A stretch of 64,000 nucleotides of DNA from Phycisphaerales bacterium (GTDB lineage Bacteria > Planctomycetota > Phycisphaerae > UBA1845): the NCBI GenBank assembly GCA_020852275.1, contig JADZBE010000039.1, positions 219,606-283,605 of the forward strand, written 5' to 3'. The notes beneath the pieces are model-generated. The model was not told where the DNA came from. It did no database searches and saw nothing but the letters and a program-made list of their open reading frames with translations. The first letter of the stretch is position 1. Each line of letters begins with the position of its first letter. Positions 1 to 10,506 of this stretch are shown in pieces. The position numbers and the translations under genes are program-made.

Positions 1-37
1 GGTTGGAAGCCGGTCGCCCGCGCGTTACTCTGCGCCC

Positions 38-1282
38 ATGCGAACCCATCAAACCATTGCAAGCGTCGATCCGGAAATCTGGCCCCACATGCAGGCCGAG
101 ATGAAGCGCCAGCAGGAGACGCTGGAGCTGATCGCGTCGGAGAACCACGTCTCGACGGCGGTGCTCGAGGCGCTGGGGACCGTCTTCACCAACAAGTACG
201 CCGAGGGCTACCCCGGCAAGCGGTACTACGGCGGCTGCGTCAACATGGACGCCGTCGAGGACCTCGCGCGGACGCGCGCGAAAAAGCTCTTCGCCTGCGA
301 CCACGTCAACGTCCAGCCGCACTCCGGCAGCCAGGCCAACGAGGCCGTGTACCTCTCCGTGCTCCAGCCGGGTGACACGATCCTGTCACTGGATCTGTCG
401 CATGGCGGGCATCTTTCGCACGGCATGAAGATCAACATGACCGGGCTGCTGTACCACGTCGTGCACTACGGCGTGGACCGGGCGACCGAGCGGTTCGACT
501 ACGGCGAGATCGCGCGCCTCGCGCGCGAGCACAAACCCAAGCTCATCATCTCCGGCGCGTCGGCCTATCCGCGCATCATTGACTTCGACCGCTTCAGTGC
601 GATCGCCGCGGAGGTCGGCGCGGTGCACATGGCCGACATCGCGCACATCGCGGGTCTCGTTGCCGTGGGGCTGCACCCGTCGCCCGTGCCGACGGCGGGG
701 TTCGTCACCACGACGACGCACAAGACCCTTCGCGGTCCGCGCGGCGGCATGACGATGTGCAAGGAGGAGTTCGCCAAGAAACTCGACTCGCGCGTGTTCC
801 CCGGCTTGCAGGGTGGACCGCTGATGCACTGCATCGCCGCCAAGGCCGTGGCGTTCGCCGAGGCGCTCAAGCCGGATTTCCGCGCCTACCAGGAGCAGAT
901 CATCCGCAACGCCAAGACGCTGGCGGAGGCGCTGATGTCCCGCGGCTTCCGCATCGTCTCGGGCGGAACGGACAACCACCTCATGCTCGTGGACCTTCGC
1001 CCCGCGTATCCCAACGTCACCGGCGCGGCCGCGGAAAAATGGCTCGAATCCGCGGGCATCATCACCAACAAGAACATGATCCCCTTCGACGAGCGCAAAC
1101 CCGTGGAGACCAGCGGCCTGCGCCTCGGCACGCCGGCGCTGACGACGCGCGGGCTGAAAGAAGACCACATGCGCACCATCGCAGGGCTGATCGACCGCGT
1201 GCTGAAAGCGGAGGGGGAGTCGAAGGCGGTCGAGGCGGTTCGCGGGGAAGTGCTGGGGATGTGCGGCAGCTTTCCCCTGTGA
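38..1282 (+). CDS. glyA: Serine hydroxymethyltransferase
   Basis: Cytoplasmic PLP enzyme that interconverts serine + tetrahydrofolate and glycine + methylene-THF, feeding one-carbon units to purine, thymidylate and methionine synthesis. The 414-residue protein has the family length and runs end to end. Visible marks are the N-terminal LIASEN segment (residues 31-36), the [13 protein letters not shown] glycine/substrate stretch (54-66), the HSGSQAN PLP-phosphate loop (95-101), the DxAH motif (200-203) and the PLP lysine in [14 protein letters not shown] (Lys229). The ATG at 38 is the first in frame and the N-terminus begins close to the conserved core. It stands alone; the next gene begins about 240 bp downstream in an unrelated restriction module. 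Assignment is secure. Confidence 0.97.
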   Translation: MRTHQTIASVDPEIWPHMQAEMKRQQETLELIASENHVSTAVLEALGTVFTNKYAEGYPGKRYYGGCVNMDAVEDLARTRAKKLFACDHVNVQPHSGSQANEAVYLSVLQPGDTILSLDLSHGGHLSHGMKINMTGLLYHVVHYGVDRATERFDYGEIARLAREHKPKLIISGASAYPRIIDFDRFSAIAAEVGAVHMADIAHIAGLVAVGLHPSPVPTAGFVTTTTHKTLRGPRGGMTMCKEEFAKKLDSRVFPGLQGGPLMHCIAAKAVAFAEALKPDFRAYQEQIIRNAKTLAEALMSRGFRIVSGGTDNHLMLVDLRPAYPNVTGAAAEKWLESAGIITNKNMIPFDERKPVETSGLRLGTPALTTRGLKEDHMRTIAGLIDRVLKAEGESKAVEAVRGEVLGMCGSFPL

Positions 1283-1525
1283 TATCCGGCGCTTGCAAGC
1301 GGCGGCGATATCCGCTACAATTCGGCCTCCGTTAGGATCGGTAGAGCGAAGGGCGGGGTTCCTCCGGCGCGAACCGCCCGTGCGGGCTGTGGGATTCATC
1401 CCTTGCGGACCGTCTGCGCGAGCCGAGGGATTCATCCCGCGCGGACAAGCGGCACGCCGACCCACAAGGCGGTCGTGGGTCAGACAAAACGGCGCACACC
1501 GCACATCGCGCGGGGCAAGGGCAAC

Positions 1526-3232
1526 ATGCCGACGCTACAGTTCAAGGGCAAGTCGGTCATCGAGACCTACCACCACACGGTGGCCCACCACCGGCTGGAG
1601 TTCGATGCGAAGCTCTCCTGCCTGCCCAGGGGAGAGAAGCCGAGCCTCGAGGGCAACCTGATCATCGAGGGCGACAACCTGCTGGCGCTCAAGGCGCTGC
1701 TGCCCACGCACGCCGGCAGGGTCAAGTGCATCTACATCGACCCGCCCTACAACACCGGCAACGAAGGCTGGATCTACAACGACAACCTCACCGCCCCGCA
1801 GTTCAAGGAATGGATAGGCCAGACGGTAGGCAAGGAAGGCGAGGACGCCACGCGCCACGACAAATGGTGCTGCATGATGTATCCGCGGCTTCAGTTGCTG
1901 TGGGAATTGCTCGCGGACGACGGCGTGATAATGGTTTCGATCGACGACAACGAAATGCATCACCTCCGCGCGATTATGGACAACGTTTTCGGCAACGGTT
2001 CCCCGGGCGATGCCGAATCGAATTTCGTGGGCGCGATTGCGTGGAGAACCCGCAACACGGACAATCGTGTCAAGACGAATCTCTCCGTTGATCACGAGTA
2101 CGCGCTCGTCTATCGAAAGACGACGCATGGGGCATGGAATGGACGGGTGATCGATCGTTCGGACTTTCAGAATCCGGACGACGATTCTCGGGGCCCCTAC
2201 GTGACCGACCCTTTGACGGGGAAAGCTACGGCGGCGCAGCGTCCGAACCTTCATTTCGTGATTGTGAATCCTCGCACGCGCGACAGGTACGAGCCCGACC
2301 CATCGCGCGGTTGGATCACCGATAAGGCTGGAATCGATGAGCTAATCGCCGACAATCGGATTTGGTGGCCCCCGGATCCAAATACCGGGAAACCTCGCAA
2401 GAAGCGCTTCCTATCTGAGACCGATGAGCGGATGCCGGAATCGAGTTTCTGGGCAGATATCCGCGGTCAGTCCGGTGCTGACGAAGTAGACCAGATTCTC
2501 GGGAAAAGGGTTTTCGAGTTCCCAAAGCTCACGGAGTTCGTAGCTCGATTGCTCGATGTTGCTTCGCCGCGAGACGCTCTTATTCTCGACTGCACGGCGG
2601 GCTCCGGTACGACCGGACACGCTGTGCTGAAACTCAACGACCGCGACGGCGGAAATCGCAAGTTCGTCCTCGTGCAGCAACGCCACGACAACAAACGGCA
2701 CGAAGCCGATGGATTGAACATATGCGAGAAAGTAACGGCTGAGCGCGTGCGCAAGGTGATTGCAGGATACTCCTACACGAAGCCGAAGCGCGGTGGTGGT
2801 ACCGAGCGCACGAAGGTCGATCCCCTCGGCGGTTCATTCACCTACGCTCGCGTAGGGGAACCCTTGTTCACCGAATACAAGAACTTCGGCGAGAACCTGC
2901 CCGACTGGGACACGCTCGCCCGCTACATTTTCTACACCGAGACCAGCCGCGACATCGACATGAAGAAGATGAAACCCGAGAGCGGGTTGATAGGCCGCAC
3001 GGAGGCTGCTGGAGGGACGGCCTACTACCTGCTTTACACCCCGAACAAAACGGAGGACCGCCCGCTGGGTTTGGATGAGTTGAAAGCGATCCTCACCAAG
3101 GAGAAAGGCAAGGCCCGCGCCCTGGTTATCTATTGCGAGAAGATATGGATGCACCCGGACGAGCGCCAGCGTCTGGAAGAAGAGCACGGCGTGCGCGTGC
3201 GGCCGATGCTGGTCCCGTTCAATCTGCGGTGA
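1526..3232 (+). CDS. mod: Type III restriction-modification system, DNA methyltransferase (Mod) subunit
   Basis: Adenine/cytosine-N methyltransferase that would protect host DNA and carry sequence recognition for the Mod/Res complex. The 568-residue protein has catalytic motif IV DPPYNTG (from Asp72) before the AdoMet-binding motif LDCTAGSGTTGHA (about residue 354), the order of the beta class used by type III Mod proteins. The segment between them is the likely target-recognition region. The reading frame is open upstream to 1403, but the ATG at 1526 (MPTLQFKGKS) follows a purine-rich stretch and starts the recognisable homology, so I use it. The res gene begins 3 bp after the stop, so the two are co-transcribed. 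Target sequence cannot be read from the gene. Confidence 0.93.
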   Translation: MPTLQFKGKSVIETYHHTVAHHRLEFDAKLSCLPRGEKPSLEGNLIIEGDNLLALKALLPTHAGRVKCIYIDPPYNTGNEGWIYNDNLTAPQFKEWIGQTVGKEGEDATRHDKWCCMMYPRLQLLWELLADDGVIMVSIDDNEMHHLRAIMDNVFGNGSPGDAESNFVGAIAWRTRNTDNRVKTNLSVDHEYALVYRKTTHGAWNGRVIDRSDFQNPDDDSRGPYVTDPLTGKATAAQRPNLHFVIVNPRTRDRYEPDPSRGWITDKAGIDELIADNRIWWPPDPNTGKPRKKRFLSETDERMPESSFWADIRGQSGADEVDQILGKRVFEFPKLTEFVARLLDVASPRDALILDCTAGSGTTGHAVLKLNDRDGGNRKFVLVQQRHDNKRHEADGLNICEKVTAERVRKVIAGYSYTKPKRGGGTERTKVDPLGGSFTYARVGEPLFTEYKNFGENLPDWDTLARYIFYTETSRDIDMKKMKPESGLIGRTEAAGGTAYYLLYTPNKTEDRPLGLDELKAILTKEKGKARALVIYCEKIWMHPDERQRLEEEHGVRVRPMLVPFNLR

Positions 3233-3235
3233 GTC

Positions 3236-5785
3236 ATGGAACTCAAGCCCTCTCAAAAACGCGTGGTTGAAGAGGTCGAGCGTTACCTCCGCGCGCTGGC
3301 CGAGGGACAGGAGAAAGGGAACCGCAGGCACGCCGCGAAGGACGCATGGGAGATGCTCGGGCTGGGGCGATACGACGAGCGGCGGAACGGCCTGAACGAA
3401 GACCTGCCGACGTTCTGCGTCAAAGTTCCCACCGGCGGCGGCAAGACGTTGATTGCTACCCAGGTTCTGGGCTCCATTTATCGCTCGATCCTGCATGACC
3501 GCAATGGCGCCGGACTCGTGCTTTGGGTGGTTCCGAGCAGCCAAATCTACCGTGACACCCTTCGCCGCCTGCGCGACCGGAACGATATGTACCGCATGAT
3601 GCTGGAGCACGCGGTTTCGCGGCGGCTGGAACTCTGGGAGAAGCATGAGTTGGCGAGGTTGTCGCCGGCGCGCCTGCGGGATTGCCTGAACATCCTGGTC
3701 GTGCAACTGGCCAGCACGAATCGGGTGACGAAGGAGCAGCTAAAGTTTTTCCGTGACAGCGGCGGCGCGATCGTCGATCACTTTCCCCCTGAGAACGATC
3801 TCGATGCACATCAGACTTTGAAGGCTCGGATTCCGAATCTGGACGTGATAGAAGGAACTGATCTCGTCAAGACATCCGTCGGCAACCTCGTGCGGCTTTG
3901 CCGTCCGCCCGTCATTCTGGACGAAGGACACAAGGCCTATAGCACGAACGCGAGAGAGACGATTGAGGGTTTCAATGCTTCGGTTGTGGTTGAGCTGTCG
4001 GCCACCCCGCCGCAGAGCGCCAACATTGCCTCGCGCGTCAGCGGCCGCGAGCTGCTTGATGAAGAAATGATCAAGCTCCCGATCAACGTTGCAACGAGCG
4101 GCCACCAGAACTGGAAAGATGTGTTGACGAAAGCCCGCGACAAGCGCGTCGCGCTCGCACGGGCTGCGGAAGCCTGGGCCGGAACGCGAGGCCGGGGGCG
4201 CCTCATACGTCCTATCGTGCTCGTCCAAGTCGAACGGACGGGGAATGACCAGCAGGAGAAGGGATTCGTCCATGCCAATGAAGTGGCCGAATACCTTGCC
4301 CAGAAGCTGTCCATTGCCCGGGAGGCGATCAAGATCAAGTCCGCGGAGAATGACGGACTTGAGGACATCGACCTTTTGGAGGAAGGGTGCCAAGTCGAAT
4401 GGATCATCACCAAGAGTGCGTTACAGGAAGGCTGGGATTGTCCGTTTGCCTACATCCTCGTTTCGCTCAACGCCACGGGTAGTGGCACGGCAATGACCCA
4501 ACTCGTGGGTCGCGTTCTGCGCCAGCCGTTCCAATCCCGGATACCCGATTTCCCGCAGCTCAACGAAAGCTACGTCTTCTGTCTCAAGCAGCGCGCCGGC
4601 GAGGCCGCCAAGCTGGTCAAGAAGGCTCTCGAAAACGAGGGATACGAGGGAGAAATCGAATCGCTCGTTCGGTCGGGGGAGCGTGAGACTCAGCCGAACT
4701 TATTTGATATTCCTATTCGGACTGACTTCGCCCGGCTTTACGGACGGCCATTTCAGGGAAAGATTTATCTCCCAAAGTTTTGCCTTAGGGAACGGGACTT
4801 GATCCGTCCTCTGGATTATTTCAAAGACCTTGTAGCACGTGTGAACGTCTCCGATTTCGATTTCGCCGCCATCGGTCAACACGGATGGCAATTAACGGAA
4901 GCGCTCCGCCAGGCGAAGGATCGTTTCCAGAAGGTAACGATTGAATCCGCTGCGGAAACGGTTGCCGAAACTGACGCCGATCTGATCGAGAAAGACGAAC
5001 AGGTGCTGGGATGGCTTGTCGCGAGCCTCCGGTATGAATTCCTGAGTCACAAGCAGTTACGCACGATTACGGATCGGATTTATCGAGAGTTGATCAACTC
5101 CCACCTCGACGGAATGGTCCGGGGCAAGCTTGCGCTCGTGAAGTTCGCGATTCGACAGAAAACGGAGTCCTTCATTCAGGAACAACTCGACCATGCTACC
5201 GAGCGCGCGTTCGGAGAACTCTTCGACGCTCGACGGATCTTCTTTTATCTGGAGAGCAACGAATGCGCATTCCAGATACCAGACTTCATCCGCATCGAAG
5301 CCACAGGCATAGTAAGGCGATTCACGCGAGAGAATGGGGAGTTGACGAAACGGACCTTGTTCGAATACGAACCTGATCATCAAGTCAATGAATACGAGCG
5401 ACAGATCGCACTGGTTCTCGACGAAAGCGCCAACGTGCTCTGGTGGTTCCGCAATCGAGTCGGCAAGGGGCAATTCGTTGTACAGGGCTATCGAAACCAG
5501 CGCATCTACCCGGACTTTGTCGCTCAAGGGAAGGTGAACGGTCGAGCCTGCCATCGTGTGCTGGTGGTCGAAAGCAAGGGCGAGCACCTGAGCGGAAGCG
5601 CCGACACGGTTTACAAGCGCAACGTCGCCAAGTACTTCGAGCAGGCCGGTCGGCGCGTCACCTGGCAGCAACTTGGCGCAGACTTCAAGGACCATATCTT
5701 CCGGTTTCAGGTCCTCGACGAGTCTCAACCGCATGGCCGTGAGTGGAAAGACGAGCTCAACCGATTGCTGGGTGAGAGCGCGTAA
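3236..5785 (+). CDS. res: Type III restriction-modification system, helicase/endonuclease (Res) subunit
   Basis: ATP-dependent translocating endonuclease partner of the upstream Mod; it would cut DNA carrying unmodified sites. At 849 residues it has the usual Res length. Helicase motif I is PTGGGKT (about residues 65-71), the Walker B is ILDEGHKAYS (about 226-235), a SATPP motif III follows, and QLVGRVLRQP is the motif VI arginine-finger region. Near the C-terminus YPDF...VVESKGEHL (about 762-786) fits the PD-(D/E)xK nuclease with Asp, Glu and Lys all present, so the enzyme looks intact. It starts 3 bp after mod. Beyond its stop lies a repeat-rich spacer with a relic of the Kelch-protein C-terminus. 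Confidence 0.94.
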   Translation: MELKPSQKRVVEEVERYLRALAEGQEKGNRRHAAKDAWEMLGLGRYDERRNGLNEDLPTFCVKVPTGGGKTLIATQVLGSIYRSILHDRNGAGLVLWVVPSSQIYRDTLRRLRDRNDMYRMMLEHAVSRRLELWEKHELARLSPARLRDCLNILVVQLASTNRVTKEQLKFFRDSGGAIVDHFPPENDLDAHQTLKARIPNLDVIEGTDLVKTSVGNLVRLCRPPVILDEGHKAYSTNARETIEGFNASVVVELSATPPQSANIASRVSGRELLDEEMIKLPINVATSGHQNWKDVLTKARDKRVALARAAEAWAGTRGRGRLIRPIVLVQVERTGNDQQEKGFVHANEVAEYLAQKLSIAREAIKIKSAENDGLEDIDLLEEGCQVEWIITKSALQEGWDCPFAYILVSLNATGSGTAMTQLVGRVLRQPFQSRIPDFPQLNESYVFCLKQRAGEAAKLVKKALENEGYEGEIESLVRSGERETQPNLFDIPIRTDFARLYGRPFQGKIYLPKFCLRERDLIRPLDYFKDLVARVNVSDFDFAAIGQHGWQLTEALRQAKDRFQKVTIESAAETVAETDADLIEKDEQVLGWLVASLRYEFLSHKQLRTITDRIYRELINSHLDGMVRGKLALVKFAIRQKTESFIQEQLDHATERAFGELFDARRIFFYLESNECAFQIPDFIRIEATGIVRRFTRENGELTKRTLFEYEPDHQVNEYERQIALVLDESANVLWWFRNRVGKGQFVVQGYRNQRIYPDFVAQGKVNGRACHRVLVVESKGEHLSGSADTVYKRNVAKYFEQAGRRVTWQQLGADFKDHIFRFQVLDESQPHGREWKDELNRLLGESA

Positions 5786-6273
5786 TATGGGCCACAAGGA
5801 GCTGTCATCGTTCCTCGGCGGAGATGTCCCTCGGTGTCAGGCCAATCCGGCACGCTCAACCCCCGCGTCGGGTGGCAGGGTCTGGTGTACTCGTCGAGCA
5901 GTGGCGAGAGCAAGCAGACCACGGCCAACGGGGTGCCGTTGAGCGTGTCACCCTTCCGTACCCCCCTGCCGCATGGGGCTGCGGGGCAGCAGATGAGTAG
6001 AATACGCCTGCGCATAGCCGGACAGAAGCCGATCCGCGAAAATCGTGTTGTGAACCGCTGGTGCCGCCGGGTAGAATGAGATCGTGGCGGAGCACCGCGG
6101 CTTGCGGTCTTCCCCGTCGGCCTCTCGTGCAACTATTGCTTCCGGCGCAGTGCGGGTGATCCACTCATTGAACGGGCGCCGTCGCTTGGCCCTCGAGGCT
6201 CAGGCGCGTGACCCCACTTTCCCGGAAGTGGCCATGGGGAGTCGTTCAACGGATTTTCCGAAAGGGGCAGCTC
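5786..6273. other. Gene-free spacer (488 bp) downstream of the type III system
   Basis: No convincing gene is seen. It holds a copy of a dispersed 22-bp sequence GTGGCAGGGTCTGGTGTACTC (from about 5872), with relatives at 22035, 58328 (inverted) and 63935 (inverted). It also holds a decayed C-terminal piece of a Kelch-family gene at 5968-6017, and the leader of the first intact Kelch gene. Short open frames here have no ribosome-binding site or recognisable sequence. Confidence 0.6.
5968..6017 (+). pseudogene. Relic of the Kelch-protein C-terminal domain (extreme C-terminus)
   Basis: Reads A-A-W-G-C-G-A-A-D-E, then after a small frame slip E-Y-A-C-A-stop. This matches the last residues of the three Kelch genes (AEWGCGAAEEKEYACP-stop in the third) in both DNA and protein. 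The nucleotides TGGGGCTGCGGGGC are identical to those in the intact genes. Nothing recognisable of the propeller remains upstream. I read it as the end of a lost paralogue, left when the type III module or repeats replaced the rest. Confidence 0.6.
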
Positions 6274-8337
6274 ATGTGGGTCTTACGACGTTCAGCCCTG
6301 TTTGCCGGCATCCTGACATTTACGTCCGTCCCGGCGGTTGCGAACCCGGAGTGGCACGACGTCAGTCCATCGCCTCCCGCGCGCATGGACCATGCCATGG
6401 CGTTCGATGTCGCGCGGCAGTGCACCGTTTTGTTTGGCTGGGCCGGTGATGCCGGCACATGGGAGTGGGATGGCGTAAGCTGGATCAGACATGCGCCGGG
6501 GCTTCTCTCCGCGCGCGAGAATCACGCCATGGTCTACGACAGCGCGCGGGAACGCGTGGTGCTCTTTGGCGGATTCGACGGTGTGTTGCGCGGCGACACG
6601 TGGGAATGGGATGGCGCATCCTGGGAGCAAAAAGCGACGACCGGCCCCAGCCCTCGCCGCCTTCACGCGATGGCGTACGACAGCGTCCGGGGCAAAACGG
6701 TGCTGTTTGGCGGAAATGACGGCGAGCGCAACGGCGAGACATGGGAATGGGACGGCGCTGCGTGGGAACTGCGGGCCACGGATGGTCCGAGTGCGCGAGG
6801 CGGTCATGCGATGGCCTATGACATGGCCCGTCAGACCGTCGTGCTCATGGGCGGCGCGAGCGACGGGAATGGAGACGTCGAAACATGGGGCTGGGACGGC
6901 AGCAAATGGGAACTGCTTTCCACGACCGGTCCGGGCGGGCAGACGCGTCACGTCATGGCCTACGATTCCGCTCGGCAGCGCATTGTCCTGTACAGCGGGA
7001 CGAGCAACCAGGGGAAAACCTGGGAATGGGACGGGCAAAGTTGGGAACTCAGGTCAACCTCGGGACCGAGCCCGCGCAGAGCGCCGGCCATGACCTATGC
7101 CAGCATTCGTGGACGCGTCGTGCTGTTCGGGGGAAGGTTCGACAGAGCGTTCACCAGCGAGACCTGGGAATGGGACGGCGGCGCCTGGATGCTGACATCG
7201 AAGGGGATGGACCCGCGCACCGGGCACGCCATGGTTTACGACCGCGCCCGTGGTCAGTTGGTGTTGCAGGGGGGAAGGAACGGAATGCGTGACGACGACC
7301 TTGCGGTTGGAACGTGGCTGTGGAGCGGGGATCAGTGGGAATATCGCTTTGGCGGGCCCAGTCCGCGTGTTCAGCTCGCGATGACTTACGACCGCGCTCG
7401 CGAGCAGGTGGTCCTATTCGGGGGACGGGGCGGGTTGATTTTCCACGACACCTGGTTGTGGAACGGCACGTGCTGGGATTATGCAACGAGTGAAGGCCCC
7501 ACGAGGAGGTGGGGGCACGCGATGACGTTTGACGGTTCGCGCGATCGCGTGGTGCTCTTTGGAGGGCAGTTCAGCGACAACTGCAGATTTCAGGGCGATA
7601 CGTGGGAGTGGGATGGGTCGACTTGGGCGCTGGTGTCCACGGAAGGACCCGGCGCCCGCGCCCGACATGCCCTGGCTTACGACAGCCTTCGCCGGCGAAC
7701 GGTGCTCTTCGGAGGAGCGGTCAATCGCAGATGCGATGGCGGCGGGCATTACGGCGACACATGGGAGTGGGATGGAGTGACTTGGAGCTTGGTGTCCACC
7801 ACCGGGCCCAGCCCTCGGCAGGGACATGCGATGGCGTACGATGGCGGGCTCGATCGCGTCATCCTGTTCGGGGGCGAGGGGGGGCACCAACAGGCGATGG
7901 GCGACACATGGTCCTGGGATGGGCGGGCGTGGACGGAGCTGTCGACTCCCGGTCCCTCGCCTCGCTCGGGACACGCGATGGCCTACGACAGTGACCGAGG
8001 CCGACTCCTGCTCTTCGGCGGAAGCACCGCCTTGGGGCTGAATGACGAGACCTGGGAATTCGCCGGCGCCTGCTCCGGGCGGGAGCAGATCAGCAAGAGC
8101 TCCTGCATGGATCGCAACGGAACGAATCAGCTCAACGTGTTCCTCTCCGGCAGTCTCGAAGGCGACACCTTCACGGTCACGCTCTCCAGCGACGGCGCAT
8201 CGAGGTCCGGCACGATCAATTCCCGCGGCAAGGGCAAGGCCAAGTTCAACAACCGCCCGCCGGGTGACAGCGGCGTGGCATCGGCCACTTGGGGCTGCAG
8301 GGCGGTGGAGGAGCAAGAATACGGTTGCCCGTCATGA
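6274..8337 (+). CDS. Secreted Kelch-like repeat protein 1 (12 WEWDG repeats) with conserved C-terminal domain
   Basis: 687 residues. An N-terminal signal peptide (MWVLRRSALFAGILTFTSVPAVA, likely cut after AVA) predicts export. The body is 12 tandem repeats of about 50 residues with the pattern HAMAYDSxRxRVVLFGG...GETWEWDGxxWEL, the layout of Kelch/galactose-oxidase beta-propeller blades; 12 blades would make one very large or two six-bladed propellers. Residues about 600-687 form a separate four-Cys domain containing GKGKAKFNNRPPGDSGVA and WGC, shared with the next two genes. Start chosen at the ATG at 6274 because it opens the signal peptide and follows AAAGGGG. No catalytic residues are evident; binding of sugar or protein ligands outside the cytoplasm is possible but unproven. 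Confidence 0.88.
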   Translation: MWVLRRSALFAGILTFTSVPAVANPEWHDVSPSPPARMDHAMAFDVARQCTVLFGWAGDAGTWEWDGVSWIRHAPGLLSARENHAMVYDSARERVVLFGGFDGVLRGDTWEWDGASWEQKATTGPSPRRLHAMAYDSVRGKTVLFGGNDGERNGETWEWDGAAWELRATDGPSARGGHAMAYDMARQTVVLMGGASDGNGDVETWGWDGSKWELLSTTGPGGQTRHVMAYDSARQRIVLYSGTSNQGKTWEWDGQSWELRSTSGPSPRRAPAMTYASIRGRVVLFGGRFDRAFTSETWEWDGGAWMLTSKGMDPRTGHAMVYDRARGQLVLQGGRNGMRDDDLAVGTWLWSGDQWEYRFGGPSPRVQLAMTYDRAREQVVLFGGRGGLIFHDTWLWNGTCWDYATSEGPTRRWGHAMTFDGSRDRVVLFGGQFSDNCRFQGDTWEWDGSTWALVSTEGPGARARHALAYDSLRRRTVLFGGAVNRRCDGGGHYGDTWEWDGVTWSLVSTTGPSPRQGHAMAYDGGLDRVILFGGEGGHQQAMGDTWSWDGRAWTELSTPGPSPRSGHAMAYDSDRGRLLLFGGSTALGLNDETWEFAGACSGREQISKSSCMDRNGTNQLNVFLSGSLEGDTFTVTLSSDGASRSGTINSRGKGKAKFNNRPPGDSGVASATWGCRAVEEQEYGCPS

Positions 8338-8422
8338 TCGACGGTTCCGCGGGCGCCTTTCCGTGGAGTATGTTATGCAATGGTCTCCGGCGACTTTGGC
8401 GCACATTTCATGGAGAACTCCC

Positions 8423-10486
8423 ATGACCCGGTTGCGAACTGCGTCGGCAGCTTCATTCTTGATCGCCCCGCTCAGTGTGCTTTCCCAAGCCCGGGCAGAT
8501 GAGTTGCAGTGGCGGGATGCCAGCCCGCAGCCCTTCCCTGTCCACCTCCACGCCATGGCCTACGACAGCGTCCGCGAGCGGCTGGTCCTGTTCGGCGGCC
8601 GCACTGTTGAGGGCACGGTGGGGAAGACTTTCGAATGGGACGGGCGAGGCTGGACGCTGCACGCCGAGTCCGGACCCTCTCCGCGCTGGAGACATGCGAT
8701 GGCCTTCGAGAGCGCGCGTGGACGGGTCTTGCTGTTCGGCGGGGACACCGATTCAGGAATCAGCCGCGAAACGTGGGAATGGGACGGCAACGCATGGGAA
8801 CTGCGATCTACGGGCGGACCCAGCCGCCGATTTGCCCATGCCATGGTCCATGACAGCGTTCGGGGCGTCACCGTCCTCTTTGGTGGGGCCGACACCAACG
8901 AGCGCAACGGCGAGACGTGGGAATGGGATGGCGCGCGATGGTTGTTGAAGGCGACGACCGGGCCCGCGCCGAGGCATGAGCACGCCCTGGCGTTCGACAG
9001 CGCTCGCGGCGTCACCGTCCTCTTCGGTGGATGGCTTGCCGACGGATCGACAAGCTCGGAAACCTGGGAGTGGGAGGGCACGACCTGGGTTGAGCGGATG
9101 GCGCCCGGACCCAGCGCGCGCAGAGCGCACGCGATGACCTACGATCAGGATCGCCGGCGCGTGGTGCTCTTCGGAGGGAACGACGGATCATCCGACAAGG
9201 AGACCTGGGAATGGGATGGGGCGGCGTGGGAGCGGCGAAGCGCGAACGGCCCATCCGCCCAGAGTTACCACGCGATGGCCTATGATACGGCGCGCGCTCG
9301 AGTCGTGATGTTCGGCGGTTCTGACGGAGGGAAGCAGAGTTCACATCTCTGGGAGTGGGACGGCGGCGCCTGGACCTTGCGCACCTCTACCTCTCCCTGC
9401 GCTCGCGCCGACTTCGCTGTGGCGGACGACAGCGTTCGCGGGAGAGTTGTGCTGTTCGGCGGCGACACGCCCTCGAACGATGGGGAGACCTGGGAGTGGG
9501 ACGGGGCACGATGGAGAATGCGAGCCACGACAGGCCCCAGCGCCCGCAGTGCGCACGCTCTCGCGTACGACAGCGATCGCCAGCGCACCGTGCTCTTCGG
9601 CGGCTATGGCGGAGCGCGCAGCGGCGAGACGTGGGAATGGGACGGGCAGGCGTGGACCCTGCGCGCGAACACCGGACCGGGTCCGCGGAATTATCACGCG
9701 ATGGCCTATGACGCTTCCAGGAAGCGCGTCGTGCTGTTCGGGGGGTATGACAATAATGTCGAGCGCCCACCCGACACCTGGGAGTGGGACGGATCCGCGT
9801 GGGAGCTTCGCAGCTCATCCGGTCCTGACGGACGAATCAACCATGCCATGGTGTACGACAGCCAGCGCCAGCGCGTCGTCATGTTTGGCGGCGCCACTAC
9901 GACATACAAGGGCGACACCTGGGAGTGGGATGGCTCGACGTGGGTGTTGCTCAATTCAACCGGACCCAAACGCACCGGGCATGATATGGTCTATGACGCC
10001 GCGCGCGGACGGGTCGTGCTGTTCGGCGGCTGGAATGAGCACGGGTATAACGATGAGACGTGGGAGTGGGACGGAGTCGAGTGGAAGCACGTCCTCGTCC
10101 CGGGACCGTCGGGACGCGAATACCACTCGATGGCCTACGACAGCGCCCGTCGCCGCGTCGTGCTGTTTGGCGGCGAAGTGGAAGAGGATGTCTATGACGG
10201 CCACACTTGGGTCTATGGAACGGCGTGTTCCGGGCAGGAGCGCATCAAGACGAGCGCCTGCAAGAACCGCAACGGCGCAAATCAGCTCAAGGTCATCCTG
10301 GTCGATGGTCTGGACGGCGACGAATTCAAGGTCACCCTCACCGACGGTTCCAACCAGTCCGGCCTGATCAACTCCCGCGGCAAGGGCAAAGCCAAGTTCA
10401 ACAATCGCCCGGCGGGTGACAGCGGCGTGGCATCGGCCGAGTGGGGCTGCGGGGCAGAGGATGAGACCACGTACAATTGTCCATGA
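8423..10486 (+). CDS. Secreted Kelch-like repeat protein 2 (12 WEWDG repeats) with conserved C-terminal domain
   Basis: Paralogue of the preceding gene and exactly the same length, 687 residues. Signal peptide MTRLRTASAASFLIAPLSVLSQARA (likely cut after ARA), then 12 repeats of about 50 residues of the LFGG...ETWEWDG type, then the shared C-terminal domain from about residue 602 (CSGQERIKTSAC... through SRGKGKAKFNNRPAGDSG). Its frame is open from 8042 inside gene 1, but that upstream part is only a shadow; the ATG at 8423 has GGAG upstream and starts the signal peptide. It begins 85 bp after gene 1, so an operon is likely. Function is unknown. Confidence 0.87.
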   Translation: MTRLRTASAASFLIAPLSVLSQARADELQWRDASPQPFPVHLHAMAYDSVRERLVLFGGRTVEGTVGKTFEWDGRGWTLHAESGPSPRWRHAMAFESARGRVLLFGGDTDSGISRETWEWDGNAWELRSTGGPSRRFAHAMVHDSVRGVTVLFGGADTNERNGETWEWDGARWLLKATTGPAPRHEHALAFDSARGVTVLFGGWLADGSTSSETWEWEGTTWVERMAPGPSARRAHAMTYDQDRRRVVLFGGNDGSSDKETWEWDGAAWERRSANGPSAQSYHAMAYDTARARVVMFGGSDGGKQSSHLWEWDGGAWTLRTSTSPCARADFAVADDSVRGRVVLFGGDTPSNDGETWEWDGARWRMRATTGPSARSAHALAYDSDRQRTVLFGGYGGARSGETWEWDGQAWTLRANTGPGPRNYHAMAYDASRKRVVLFGGYDNNVERPPDTWEWDGSAWELRSSSGPDGRINHAMVYDSQRQRVVMFGGATTTYKGDTWEWDGSTWVLLNSTGPKRTGHDMVYDAARGRVVLFGGWNEHGYNDETWEWDGVEWKHVLVPGPSGREYHSMAYDSARRRVVLFGGEVEEDVYDGHTWVYGTACSGQERIKTSACKNRNGANQLKVILVDGLDGDEFKVTLTDGSNQSGLINSRGKGKAKFNNRPAGDSGVASAEWGCGAEDETTYNCP

Positions 10487-10506
10487 ATCAGAATAGGAGG
10501 AATCCC